From DATGEP01 sp035310125 (GTDB taxonomy: Bacteria; Chloroflexota; Ktedonobacteria; Ktedonobacterales; JADMIN01), in the NCBI GenBank assembly GCA_035310125.1, contig DATGEP010000161.1, positions 1-60,974 of the forward strand: a stretch of 60,974 bases of DNA, written 5' to 3'. This document shows, in pieces, positions 8,574-17,315 of the stretch. Position 1 is the stretch's first letter. Each line of letters opens with the position of its first letter. The notes below the pieces were generated by a model. That model saw nothing but the letters and a program-made list of their open reading frames with translations, did no database searches and was not told where the DNA came from. The position numbers and the translations under genes are program-made.

Positions 8574-9550
8574 GCTTGCCGTCCCATCCCACAGATGATG
8601 CAGGGCCGGTTACGGGCATTGAGATTGCTGATGCTGGCACCCGTATGAGCGCGCTCACGGAGACGCGGCAGGGCATTCGGAGCGCGGTGCGACACAGTCC
8701 GATGCCGCTGTCGCCGGAGGAGGTGGTGGAGCGAATTGCTCAGCTCGTCCAGCAGTTGGACATGGAGACGGGACAACCAGCCTCCGCGCTCGGTATCGCT
8801 GTCAATGGACAAGTGGATGCGGCGTCGGGAGTCGTCCATATGCTGCGCTATGCGCCCGGCTGGGAGGATGTCGCGCTGGCGGCAAAGGTCGCTGAGGCGA
8901 CAGGGGTTCCAGTTTACCTGGACTCTACTACCAACGCCGCCGCGCTGGCAGAAGCCCGACGCGGCGCGGGAGCCGCCTTTAGCCACATGCTCTATGTTCT
9001 GCCGGCTCAAAGCGTCACGATAGCCTACGTCATAGGCGGACAGATCTTCCACGGCGCCCATGGCATGGAGGGACAGGTAGCCCATCTGCCCGTGCGTGAA
9101 GGAGGGCCGCGCTGCTCCTGCGGCGCGGCTGGCCATGTCGAGCCACTCGCTTCCGCGCAGGCGATCGTACGCACTATGATCGGGCGCGCCGCTGGGTCCG
9201 ACGAGAGTACCGCCGCGATGCTGCGTGTCTCACACGGGCGTGCTGAAGCGATGAGCGCCGCACAGGTGGCCAGGCTTGCGGAGGAGGGCGAACCAGTCGC
9301 CGCTGCAGTGCTTGCCCACGCGCTGGACGCCCTGGCGGTCGCGCTGATCTGTGCGCTCGCGGTGCTCGATCCCGATGTGGTGGTCCTCGGCGGACCATTG
9401 GCGGCAGCCGGTCCGTGGTACCTCGATCAGCTTCGGACACGCTTGGAGAAGAAGCGCCACCCGTTCGCTATACCGCCGCTCATCGCCGCTGCGCTCGAAC
9501 CGCGCGCTGTGCTCCTCGGTGCGGCGCAGCTCGCGGCGCCTGCGCTATGA
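8570..9550 (+). CDS. ROK-family protein, probably catalytically inactive
   Basis: 326 residues. ROK features: FHGAHGMEGQVAHLPV, then CSCGAAGHVEP (the Zn loop, third Cys replaced by His), and a C-terminal VLDPDVVVLGGP segment. The kinase motifs are damaged: the N-terminal DxGGTK phosphate loop reads EIADAGTRM, the catalytic Asp of ENDANAAAL-type motifs is Thr120 in YLDSTTNAAAL, and the TLGTGIG loop reads VLPAQSVT. There is no N-terminal HTH, so it is not a NagC-type repressor. A sugar-binding or scaffolding pseudokinase is inferred. It is coupled by ATGA overlap to the eIF2B-like gene. Confidence 0.85.
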   Translation: MSLPSHPTDDAGPVTGIEIADAGTRMSALTETRQGIRSAVRHSPMPLSPEEVVERIAQLVQQLDMETGQPASALGIAVNGQVDAASGVVHMLRYAPGWEDVALAAKVAEATGVPVYLDSTTNAAALAEARRGAGAAFSHMLYVLPAQSVTIAYVIGGQIFHGAHGMEGQVAHLPVREGGPRCSCGAAGHVEPLASAQAIVRTMIGRAAGSDESTAAMLRVSHGRAEAMSAAQVARLAEEGEPVAAAVLAHALDALAVALICALAVLDPDVVVLGGPLAAAGPWYLDQLRTRLEKKRHPFAIPPLIAAALEPRAVLLGAAQLAAPAL

Positions 9551-9585
9551 AACACTGTGACGAATGGCGCGTTGTGAACAGACCG

Positions 9586-9594
9586 TGGCATAAT
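9586..9594 (+). promoter_or_regulatory. Extended -10 promoter candidate before the pseudokinase gene
   Basis: TGG-CATAAT resembles an extended -10, 44 bases before the GTG start at 9638. No clear -35. The 87-base gap after the ROK stop makes a separate promoter plausible. Confidence 0.3.
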
Positions 9595-9637
9595 TTCTGA
9601 GGCAGGGCACATCGCCAGTGCGCGAGTGAGGAATTCC

Positions 9638-10867
9638 GTGTCTACTGAACACAGCCATGTGGGGCTTCGGCTGCTCAACCGCTACCTTATTGACGAGCCG
9701 CTGTCTTCAGGCACGCTTTGTCACGTCTACCGCGGGCGAGACACCGTGCTGCGTCGCTCTATTGCCGTGAAGGCCGTCACCCCTGACTGGCTGGAAACGT
9801 ATCGCGGCGCGCTGCGTGACACCGCCGCCCTTTCGCATCCCGCCATTGTCGCCACCTACGACGCGCTCGAACAGGACGGCTGGCTCTACATCATCCAAGA
9901 GTACGTGACCGCTCGCCCTCTCACAACGTACTTGCGCGACGGCGTGCCTTCCGAGCGCGCTGTCGATCTCGCCGGTCAGATCGCCCGCACGCTCGCCTAC
10001 GCTCATGCGCATGGAATGACACATGGAGACCTGACACCGGCTGCCGTCCTGGTGGACCGGCAGGCAACCGTGCGAATTAATAACTTCCAATTGCCAGCGG
10101 ACGATGCGTATTTCGCTGCGCGTGCCAGCGAATGGGATATGTCGCTGGAAATGCTGCTGCCACCTGATGGCGACCGGGCACCGGCGGATGTCACAGCCGC
10201 CGGGCTGCTGCTCTGGCTGCTGCTCTCCGAGCCGAAGGGCTCCACGCAAGAGCATGGCGATACGGGGGGAGCTGGCCGCGCCTTTCGGCCCGACGTACCA
10301 GATCTGGTGCGCGAGCTGGTGCGCCGTTGTGTGCGTCGCACCGAGGCAAGCGCAGTCACAAATGCTGAAATGCTGTGCTCAGAGTTGGAACAGGTAGCGC
10401 GGGAAGTGGCGAAGCCTCGTTCCAAGCTCGCGGAACACACGCCGCCAGCGCTGGTCGTAGCACGAGCGGCAGCGGAGCATGAGCCTGCACGATCAGCCGA
10501 AATGACGCTGAGTGGCCGGCGATCGTGGGAACCGATTGTAGTGGGCGATCCGATTTCGTACAGCGCGCCTACCGTGCCGCAGGCCACCGAAACCGGCCCA
10601 TGGCTGAGTAGTGTGCCGACCGCCTCTATCGCACCTCGGCTGCGCCTGCCGTCGCGGCCGATGCCGGAGTATCAGGCTGGCATGTACGCGGCACCGCAGA
10701 GTGCTCAATCGCTGGCAGCGGCTGAGCAAACATCCGAAAACACATTGACGAATGGTCTGTGGCACAATGGACAGCTCAAGCTGTGGGTGCTGGTGGCCAT
10801 CGGGATCGCGCTTTTTGTGCTGTTTTTCTTGATTGGTTTCTATATGCCCTACCGACTCGGCGGCTAG
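9638..10867 (+). CDS. Membrane-anchored Ser/Thr protein kinase-like protein, probable pseudokinase
   Basis: 409 residues. Kinase fold: a degenerate glycine loop (SSGTLCHVY), VAIK-type Lys45 in IAVKAV, the catalytic-loop equivalent THGDLTPAAVLV (Asp131 kept, the metal-binding Asn is Ala), and VRINNFQLP where DFG should be (Asp changed to Asn149, Gly to Gln). Both Mg2+ ligands are thus lost, arguing for a pseudokinase. The middle is a Pro/Ala/Ser-rich linker. One helix near the C-terminus (LWVLVAIGIALFVLFFLIGF) anchors it, kinase domain inside. Start GTG 9638 has AGGA 5 bases upstream; GTG 9626 is less likely. Confidence 0.85.
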   Translation: MSTEHSHVGLRLLNRYLIDEPLSSGTLCHVYRGRDTVLRRSIAVKAVTPDWLETYRGALRDTAALSHPAIVATYDALEQDGWLYIIQEYVTARPLTTYLRDGVPSERAVDLAGQIARTLAYAHAHGMTHGDLTPAAVLVDRQATVRINNFQLPADDAYFAARASEWDMSLEMLLPPDGDRAPADVTAAGLLLWLLLSEPKGSTQEHGDTGGAGRAFRPDVPDLVRELVRRCVRRTEASAVTNAEMLCSELEQVAREVAKPRSKLAEHTPPALVVARAAAEHEPARSAEMTLSGRRSWEPIVVGDPISYSAPTVPQATETGPWLSSVPTASIAPRLRLPSRPMPEYQAGMYAAPQSAQSLAAAEQTSENTLTNGLWHNGQLKLWVLVAIGIALFVLFFLIGFYMPYRLGG

Positions 10868-10974
10868 CTCTCGATGCAAGCGTTCCGGGTGTGTTTGCGA
10901 GCGCGCGTGATTGTCGGTCAGACCAAAAGGCGACAGGGTAAGCGGCAAGTGGTGCGTAGTGTGGAGGGGATACG

Positions 10975-11463
10975 GTGAAGCGTCTCTGGGCACCGTGGCG
11001 CATGACATACATTGATGCGGGCGACAAGACGGATGCCGGCTGCATCTTTTGTACGAAAGCGGCAGAACACAAGGATGCGAAGAATCTCATTCTGCATCGG
11101 AGCGAGCGCTGCTTTGTATTAATGAACCTGTATCCATACAACAATGGTCACTTGATGATTGCGCCATATGTGCATGTTCCAAGTATCGAGGAGCTTGATG
11201 CGCCGACGCTGACCGACATCATGACGACTGCCCAGCAGAGTCTTGCCATGCTGCACGCGGCCATACATCCACATGGATTCAATATGGGGATCAACCAGGG
11301 CACGGCAGCGGGCGCAGGCATCGCCGATCACGTCCACCTGCATATCGTGCCGCGCTGGAATGGTGATACGAACTTCATGCCCGTACTGGCAGACGTGAAA
11401 GTCATGCCAGACTTTCTGGCGAACACGTATCGCCAGCTCAAAGCGCACTGGCCCAAGAGCTAG
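10975..11463 (+). CDS. HIT-domain nucleotide hydrolase or phosphorylase (Ap4A-type)
   Basis: 162 residues. The histidine-triad motif HVHLHIVPR is intact near residue 124, preceded by NMGINQGTAAGAG. The N-terminus has CIFCTKAAEH and a later His, a probable zinc site, as in Ap4A phosphorylase-like HIT proteins. Members act on dinucleoside polyphosphates or nucleoside phosphoramidates. Start is GTG 10975 with GGAGGGG 7 bases upstream. It faces the convergent gene at 11568-12059. Confidence 0.92.
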   Translation: MKRLWAPWRMTYIDAGDKTDAGCIFCTKAAEHKDAKNLILHRSERCFVLMNLYPYNNGHLMIAPYVHVPSIEELDAPTLTDIMTTAQQSLAMLHAAIHPHGFNMGINQGTAAGAGIADHVHLHIVPRWNGDTNFMPVLADVKVMPDFLANTYRQLKAHWPKS

Positions 11464-11486
11464 TGGATAGACCACGGTGATTGTGT

Positions 11487-11515
11487 GGTGGGGCCGACAT
11501 TCCTGCTGGCCCACC
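11487..11515. terminator. Hairpin between convergent genes
   Basis: GGTGGGGCC pairs with GGCCCACC (one bulged G) around a 12-base loop, between the HIT gene and the convergent zinc-ribbon gene. There is no T-tract, so it is a weak terminator candidate. Confidence 0.35.
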
Positions 11516-11567
11516 TGCCCCGGACCTGACTGGAATGAATACGAGTGCGCTTGCGCGAAGGGCACCG

Positions 11568-12059
11568 TCACCAGCCCTGGCTGTGCGGAGGCTGCTGGGG
11601 AGGCGGGGGCCAGCCGTTGACGGAAGGCGGCTGCATGGGCGCGGGCGGATACCCCGGTGCCGCGCCGTAGGGGCTCATGGGTTGCTGTGGCGGCTGGATG
11701 TACTGCGCCGCTCCACAGGTCGCGCAGACTGGACGGCCCTCGTTTGGCTGGCCGCACTGCCAGCACAAACCTGGTGGTGGCGCCATCTGAGGCTGTGGCT
11801 GTGGTGGATAGAACATTCCCTGCGAAGGTGGCACTCCGTATGGCAAGCGCGGCTGTGGGAGCTGTGGTCGCCGCCGGACTAGTCCGGCGGCATTAGTAAT
11901 CATGCCGATGATGCCGACAATAATAAGAATGATCGGATAGTAGAAGAACCTATTGAGCGCCAGTCCACCTAACAGCCAGATCAAGCCAACCACCGTGACC
12001 GCGAGTGCGGCAAAGAATGCTTGTGGTCCGTCGCCTTTTCTCACTGTCGCTCTCCTCAT
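11568..12059 (-). CDS. Two-TM protein with a zinc ribbon and Pro/Gln-rich tail, unknown function
   Basis: 163 residues. Two hydrophobic helices near residues 15-60 (FFAALAVTVVGLIWLLGGLA and YYPIILIIVGIIGMI), then a Pro/Gln-rich stretch, a zinc ribbon CWQCG-x10-CATCG, and a second tail rich in Pro, Gln, Tyr and Gly. Function unknown; the layout suggests a small membrane protein with a cytoplasmic metal-binding and low-complexity interaction region. ATG 12059 has GGAG 5 bases upstream; GTG 12065 is in frame. Confidence 0.75.
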   Translation of the reverse strand: MRRATVRKGDGPQAFFAALAVTVVGLIWLLGGLALNRFFYYPIILIIVGIIGMITNAAGLVRRRPQLPQPRLPYGVPPSQGMFYPPQPQPQMAPPPGLCWQCGQPNEGRPVCATCGAAQYIQPPQQPMSPYGAAPGYPPAPMQPPSVNGWPPPPQQPPHSQGW

Positions 12060-12593
12060 CGCCACTCCGCGCGCCAGGTCAATCAGGACGTCCGCGGCGA
12101 AGCGTGCTCATTATATAGGCTGGCGCGCAAGCGGGCAACAACGAAGAGCGATCCACTGGTTCCACCAAAAAAGGGCCGCGGAACGAGCCGGCGGGCGTTC
12201 GTGCCTCCCAACCGTCCTGCCTCACCAACGAGGAGAAGCATCAGACACCGCACCTGGCTACCGATTGCCCGCGGTCTATCTCTGCCGTGTCGCTTGCCAC
12301 GGGCGCTCGCCATATATCTGCACGAAGCGCCATGCGCACGCTATTCCGGCCCAATTCTTGCAACAAATGTACCGGCCACAACGGGACGCAGCCGTGCGCA
12401 TCGCGCTCGTTTGTGTACACCATCTCGTATTGGCATTGGACGCCGGCTACCCAGAGGCGGCGGCTGCCCGCCTGGCAGAGGCACTCCAGGCAGTGGAGAT
12501 AGATGGCTTCGCATGCTAGAGTGCATCCGACGCGGCGCCGCGCGCGGATGCTCGCGAGATGAGAACGAGCGACCGACACCGGAGGGCGGGATC
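12060..12593. other. 534-base gap, mostly without recognisable genes
   Basis: Lies between the divergent zinc-ribbon gene and the flavoprotein gene. Apart from a possible 50-codon frame (listed separately), only incoherent short frames are seen. The promoter of the glucuronide gene cluster should be here, but no convincing -35/-10 pair was found. Confidence 0.5.
12367..12519 (+). CDS. Possible small protein (50 aa)
   Basis: An ATG-started 50-codon frame whose translation looks like a real amphipathic helical peptide (AVRIALVCVHHLVLALDAG, then a run of Ala, Glu and Leu). No ribosome-binding site is visible before the ATG, and the frame is open further upstream. It may be a remnant of a longer gene or chance. 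No family recognised. Confidence 0.25.
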   Translation: MYRPQRDAAVRIALVCVHHLVLALDAGYPEAAAARLAEALQAVEIDGFAC

Positions 12594-14018
12594 ATGGCCA
12601 TGCATGAACAGCGTGAGCAGGTTGATCTGTTGGTCATTGGAGGTGGCAAGGGTGGCAAAACACTCGCCATGGACCTGGCAAAGCAGGGTTACACGGCGGC
12701 GCTTCTTGAGCGCGACCCTGAGATGATCGGTGGCACCTGCATCAACGTCGCGTGCATTCCGACTAAGACGCTGGTCCAGAGCGCGAAAGTCGCTGATTGG
12801 GTGCGCCGCGCGGGCGCCTACGGCATCGAAGCGACACTCACGGGCGTCGAGATGGCCGCCGTGCGGGAACGCAAGCGGGTGGTTGTGGGGTTCATGCGCG
12901 GCGGCAACTACAAGCTGTTCACGCATATACCTGGCCTCGAATTCATCCTGGGCACGGCGCGCTTCGTGGGCGACAAAACGGTGGAAATCCAGCTACGCGA
13001 GGGAGGCATCCGCACCCTCACTGGGAAGCATGTTGTCATCAACACGGGCGCACGCCCCAAGGTGCCCGCGCTCCCAGGACTGCACGACGTGCAGCCGCTG
13101 ACCAACGAGACGATCCTCGAGCTGGATGTTCTCCCGGAGCATCTGCTCATCATCGGTGGCGGCTTCGAGGGCGTTGAGTTCGCGCAGATGTTCCGCCGCT
13201 TCGGCAGCAAGGTTACCGTCATCCAGCGCCATGACCAGCTCCTGCCCGCCGAAGACCGCGATGTGGCGGACGCCGTGCGACAGACCTTGGAGCGCGAAGG
13301 GATCGCGGTGCTGCTGAGTACCTCTGCCGAGCGGGCAGAACCGGTTGCCGCTGGAGGCGTGCGTCTCTATCTGCACCGAGCCGATGCCTCGGAAGACCGC
13401 GTAGTCGAAGGCAGCCACGTGCTGACGGTGACGGGCAGAGCACCGGTGACGGAGGATCTGAACCTGGCGGCGACGGGGCTCGTGGCGGATGCCCGCGGTT
13501 TCATCCCTGTGAATGACCATCTCTCAACGGTGGTGTCGGGCATCTGGGCGGTGGGCGATGTCAACGGCGGGCCCGAGTTTACGCACGTCTCGCTCGACGA
13601 TTACCGCATCGTCAAGGCACAGATCACTGGCGTGGGCGACCATACATCAACCGCTGACCGAATCCTCACCTACGCGGTGTTTACTGATCCCGAGCTGGGA
13701 CGGGTGGGTCTGACGGAGACGCAGGCGCGCCAACGAGGATTCAAGGTGCGTGTGGCGCGGCTGGCAGCCAATACGATTGGCATGCCCCGTGCACAGACCA
13801 TGGGTGAGACCGAGGGCTTCCTGAAAGCCGTCGTAGACGCTGACACTGACCGGATTCTTGGCACGGCATTCTTCGTCGCCGAGGCGAGCGAGCTGAACGC
13901 GATTATCCATCTCGCCATGCGACTCGGTCTGCCATACACACTCCTACGAGATGAGATGTACACCCATCCCACCTTCATGGAGGGACTCAACGGGTTGTTT
14001 ACCTCGTGGGTCGAATAG
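12594..14018 (+). CDS. FAD-dependent pyridine nucleotide-disulfide oxidoreductase
   Basis: 474 residues of the dihydrolipoamide dehydrogenase/mercuric reductase class. Seen: FAD-binding GGGKGGKTLAMDLAKQG, redox Cys pair in GGTCINVACIPTKT, a second dinucleotide fold LLIIGGGFEGVEFAQ, ATG-type segment TVTGRAPVTEDL, VGDVNGGPEFTH, and the C-terminal His-Pro dimer motif THPTFMEGLN. The vicinal C-terminal Cys pair of MerA is absent, so mercuric reductase is unlikely. Substrate unknown. ATG 12594 follows GGAGGG; the frame extending to 12021 has no support. Only 33 bases separate it from the transporter, so it probably belongs to the glucuronide operon, where its job is unclear. Confidence 0.88.
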   Translation: MAMHEQREQVDLLVIGGGKGGKTLAMDLAKQGYTAALLERDPEMIGGTCINVACIPTKTLVQSAKVADWVRRAGAYGIEATLTGVEMAAVRERKRVVVGFMRGGNYKLFTHIPGLEFILGTARFVGDKTVEIQLREGGIRTLTGKHVVINTGARPKVPALPGLHDVQPLTNETILELDVLPEHLLIIGGGFEGVEFAQMFRRFGSKVTVIQRHDQLLPAEDRDVADAVRQTLEREGIAVLLSTSAERAEPVAAGGVRLYLHRADASEDRVVEGSHVLTVTGRAPVTEDLNLAATGLVADARGFIPVNDHLSTVVSGIWAVGDVNGGPEFTHVSLDDYRIVKAQITGVGDHTSTADRILTYAVFTDPELGRVGLTETQARQRGFKVRVARLAANTIGMPRAQTMGETEGFLKAVVDADTDRILGTAFFVAEASELNAIIHLAMRLGLPYTLLRDEMYTHPTFMEGLNGLFTSWVE

Positions 14019-14051
14019 TCTCTCCATTGGCGCGCAGAGGGGATCATTCCG

Positions 14052-15359
14052 ATGGAAGAATTTACACCAGCGGAAGATTTTTCGCTATCCGCTCCAATGC
14101 TCGACGAGTCATCTGCTGAGGTTCCAGACGCGCTCCAGGCGCCTACGCGGGATGTAGCTCCAGGCTTCATGTTCGGGCTTACCGCGGCGGCCACGTCCCT
14201 CTATATCCTCTACACTGGTATCGGTGCGCTGTTGTTACCCTACCAGGTGGGCAGGCTTGCTCCGGGGAACAAAGTCGTAGTCCTCGGTATTTTCACCGGT
14301 GTCGCCGTCCTGGTCGCCCTGATTGCCAATCCTCTCGCCGGCGCCCTCAGCGACCGGACCATCTTACCCTTTGGGCGCAGGCGACCGTGGATATTTGCCG
14401 GCGGGTTGCTGACGGCGATGGGCCTGCTCTTCTTGTGGCAAGCGAGCAATCTCGTGCTCTTGTTCATCGGTTGGTGTAGTGTCGAGTTCTTCTCCAATTG
14501 CGCGTTGGCGGCCCTTACCGCGACGATCCCCGATCAGGTTCCTGAGAAGCAGCGTGGATCAGTTTCTGGCATTTTCGGACTTGCCACGTCCCTTGGCGGC
14601 ATCGTAGGAGCGATTGTCGGCGGCCAGATCTTCAAGACCGCTCCGACGAATGCCTACGTGGTCATGCTGGTGATCGTCCTCGCGACCACACTGCCATTTG
14701 CCCTGTTCCTGCATGACAAAGTCCTCCCCAAAGGGTACTTTCCTCCGTTTCACATCGGCTCGTTTCTCAAGAACTTTTGGATCAATCCTCGCGAGCACCC
14801 GGATTTTGGATGGGCATGGCTGACTCGTTTTATCCCTCTCCTGGGCTATTTTCTGGCGACCACGTACATCTTCTATTATTTGCAGGATGTCGTCAAATAT
14901 CCGACCGCGCTCCAGGGGGCTTCGACGTTTAGCATCGTCGCTACCGTCGTGTCGCTGATTTCCACTGTGCTCGGCGGTTTCCTCTCCGACCGCTTCCAGC
15001 GTCGCAAGCCCTTTGTGATGTTTGGTGTAAGTACTATTGCCCTCTCCATGCTTCTGCTGGCCTTCTTCCCAACGTGGCAAGCCGTACTGGTTGCGGCCGC
15101 CGTTCTGGGATTTGGCCTGGGAGCCTATCTGGCGGTGGATGTCGCCATCGTCACACTGGTGCTGCCCTCAGCGGAGAACCGAGCAAAGGACATGGGCATC
15201 ATCAATATCGCCAACACGCTCCCCCACTCGCTGGCTCCGGTGCTTGCCGGCGCTATCCTCACGTTGACGCACAGTAGCTATTCGTTCTTGTACGTTGCCG
15301 CGGCGGTCTTCGCCCTGCTCGGCATCCTCGTAGTGCGGCCGATCAAGGCCGTTCAATAG
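14052..15359 (+). CDS. MFS sugar/glucuronide transporter
   Basis: 435 residues, about twelve membrane helices after a 35-residue acidic N-terminal tail. Major facilitator fingerprint in the loop between helices 2 and 3: GALSDRTILPFGRRRPW; a second copy is seen in the second half, GGFLSDRFQRRKP. This resembles the GPH/SLC45-like branch of sugar carriers. The gene lies 119 bases before a beta-glucuronidase gene, so it probably imports glucuronides or glucuronate, probably with H+ or Na+ (inference from position). GAGGGG precedes the ATG by 9 bases. Confidence 0.88.
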   Translation: MEEFTPAEDFSLSAPMLDESSAEVPDALQAPTRDVAPGFMFGLTAAATSLYILYTGIGALLLPYQVGRLAPGNKVVVLGIFTGVAVLVALIANPLAGALSDRTILPFGRRRPWIFAGGLLTAMGLLFLWQASNLVLLFIGWCSVEFFSNCALAALTATIPDQVPEKQRGSVSGIFGLATSLGGIVGAIVGGQIFKTAPTNAYVVMLVIVLATTLPFALFLHDKVLPKGYFPPFHIGSFLKNFWINPREHPDFGWAWLTRFIPLLGYFLATTYIFYYLQDVVKYPTALQGASTFSIVATVVSLISTVLGGFLSDRFQRRKPFVMFGVSTIALSMLLLAFFPTWQAVLVAAAVLGFGLGAYLAVDVAIVTLVLPSAENRAKDMGIINIANTLPHSLAPVLAGAILTLTHSSYSFLYVAAAVFALLGILVVRPIKAVQ

Positions 15360-15478
15360 CGCGACAGCGTATCCAGCCCCCAACGGAGTGATGGGGGCGA
15401 GCGGTCGCGATCACCACAGTGAGCAGCATGCCACGCATGCTACGCGACCAAGGCGTATCAACACAAGGGGGCGAAACT

Positions 15479-17278
15479 ATGCTGTATCCAGTCATGACGA
15501 TGTCAAGAGAACTCATTGATCTGAACGGGATCTGGCAGTTTCGACTGGATCATGGCAGAGGATTCGCAGACGAGTGGTTTCAGCGCCCGCTGCAAGAGAC
15601 GATTCCAATGCCGGTTCCCGCATCCTACAACGACCTGTATGAAGGCGAGGAGTTTCGTGATTACATCGGTTGGGCCTGGTATGAACGGGAGATCGTCATC
15701 CCCGATCATTTCTTGACGCAACGAATCGTCCTTCGTTTTGGCTCGGTGACGCATGCCGCCAAGGTGTACGTCAACGGGCAGTTTGTCGTCGAGCACCGCG
15801 GCGGATTCACGCCCTTTGAAGCGGAAATCACTGCCTTCGTCACGAGCGGCACAAATCGCCTGACGGTCGCGGTCAACAATTTGGTTGACTATTCGACGCT
15901 TCCAGTAGGCACTTATCGTGAAGCAGACATTCCAGGCGGGGGTAAGCTAGCGACCGATACGCCGAACTTTGACTTCTTCAACTACGCGGGCATCCAGCGC
16001 CCGGTCAAGCTCTACACGACTCCCCGCGCGTATGTGCGTGATATCACGATCACGATAGATGTTACCGGAACGGACGGACTCCTCAACTACACCATCGAGG
16101 CCGAGGGCGATGCGGAGATCCGCGTCTTTATCCGCGACGAGGCCAATGCGATTGTCGCCACAAGCGCCGGGCCAACCGGCCAGCTCACCATCGCAGGCGT
16201 GCACCTCTGGCAGCCGCTTCACGCCTACCTGTATTCGTGTACGGTTGAGCTGTGGCACGATGGGCAACGTGGCGATACCTACGCGCAACCGTTCGGTTTT
16301 CGCACGGTCGCGGTGAAGGACGGGCGCTTTCTCATCAATGGGAAGCCGTTCTATTTCAAGGGCTTCGGGAAACACGAGGACTTTCCCATACATGGCCGTG
16401 GGTTTGATGAAGTGGCCAATGTGAAAGACCTGAATCTGCTGGCGTGGATCGGCGCCAACTCCTTCCGCACCTCGCATTATCCCTATTCGGAAGAGCTTAT
16501 GCGGCTCGCGGACCGCGCAGGATTCGTCGTGATTGACGAGGTCCCAGCCGTCGGATTGCATTTGAACTTTGGCTCAATACTGTCTGGTAGTGGCGAGCGC
16601 CACAATACCTGGCAAGAGCTGCACACCAAAGAGCATCATGAGCAGGTGATTCGCGAGCTGATCGCCCGCGACAAGAATCATGCGTGCGTGGTGATGTGGT
16701 CCGTGGCCAATGAGCCGGCATCCGAGGAAGAGGGCGCTTATGAATACTTTCAGCCCCTGGTGGAGCTTGCGCGGGAAGTAGACCCGCAAAAACGCCCGGT
16801 TACGATTGTGACGCACATGCTGGCAACTCCCGATAAGAATCGCGTCACCGACCTCGTGGATGTGCTGGCGCTGAACCGGTATTATGGCTGGTATAACGCG
16901 GGTGGCCAATTGGAGCTGGCCAAAGCCCTGCTGCGCGCCGAATTGGTGGAGTGGGAGAAGGTCGCGCCTGGGAAGCCTATGATGTTCACTGAGTATGGCG
17001 CTGACACGGTCGCTGGCTTGCACGACACGACCCCAGTGATGTTTTCCGAAGAGTATCAGGTCGCCTGTCTGCGAGCCAATCACGAGGTAGTAGATGAGTT
17101 CCCGAACTTCGTCGGCGAGCAGGTATGGAACTTCGCGGATTTCCAAACCAGTCAAAGTATCATACGAGTGCAGGGCAACAAAAAGGGCGTGTTCACGAGA
17201 GACCGCAAGCCGAAAATGGCGGCGCATATGCTACGCGAGCGATGGATGACGATTCCAGACTTTGGGTACAAGCGCTAA
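15479..17278 (+). CDS. uidA: Beta-glucuronidase (GH2)
   Basis: Hydrolyses beta-D-glucuronides to glucuronate and an aglycone. 599 residues, the usual length. Three GH2 domains: a jelly-roll (LNGIWQFRLDHGRGF near residue 13, YVNGQFVVEHRGGFTPFEAE), an immunoglobulin-like middle domain, and a TIM barrel with INGKPFYFKGFGKHEDFP. Acid/base is Glu412 in VANEP and the nucleophile Glu505 in FTEYGAD, nearly the same positions as in the E. coli enzyme. No signal peptide, so it acts inside the cell on imported glucuronides. ATG 15479 follows AAGGGGG by 8 bases. An in-frame upstream start at 15419 is less likely. Confidence 0.95.
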   Translation: MLYPVMTMSRELIDLNGIWQFRLDHGRGFADEWFQRPLQETIPMPVPASYNDLYEGEEFRDYIGWAWYEREIVIPDHFLTQRIVLRFGSVTHAAKVYVNGQFVVEHRGGFTPFEAEITAFVTSGTNRLTVAVNNLVDYSTLPVGTYREADIPGGGKLATDTPNFDFFNYAGIQRPVKLYTTPRAYVRDITITIDVTGTDGLLNYTIEAEGDAEIRVFIRDEANAIVATSAGPTGQLTIAGVHLWQPLHAYLYSCTVELWHDGQRGDTYAQPFGFRTVAVKDGRFLINGKPFYFKGFGKHEDFPIHGRGFDEVANVKDLNLLAWIGANSFRTSHYPYSEELMRLADRAGFVVIDEVPAVGLHLNFGSILSGSGERHNTWQELHTKEHHEQVIRELIARDKNHACVVMWSVANEPASEEEGAYEYFQPLVELAREVDPQKRPVTIVTHMLATPDKNRVTDLVDVLALNRYYGWYNAGGQLELAKALLRAELVEWEKVAPGKPMMFTEYGADTVAGLHDTTPVMFSEEYQVACLRANHEVVDEFPNFVGEQVWNFADFQTSQSIIRVQGNKKGVFTRDRKPKMAAHMLRERWMTIPDFGYKR

Positions 17279-17315
17279 ACGACCGGCTGGCGATGAATGG
17301 CCAGGTGGAGCAGAT

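Noticed and set aside
8570..9550. Functional glucokinase of the ROK family
   Set aside because: The catalytic Asp, the GGTK phosphate loop and the TGIG loop are all missing.
12021..12593. Upstream extension of the flavoprotein frame (191 codons)
   Set aside because: The residues are unlike the family and the ATG at 12594 has a good RBS.
12594..14018. Mercuric reductase (merA)
   Set aside because: The C-terminal Cys pair and a merR/merT context are absent; the protein ends in a normal dimer domain.
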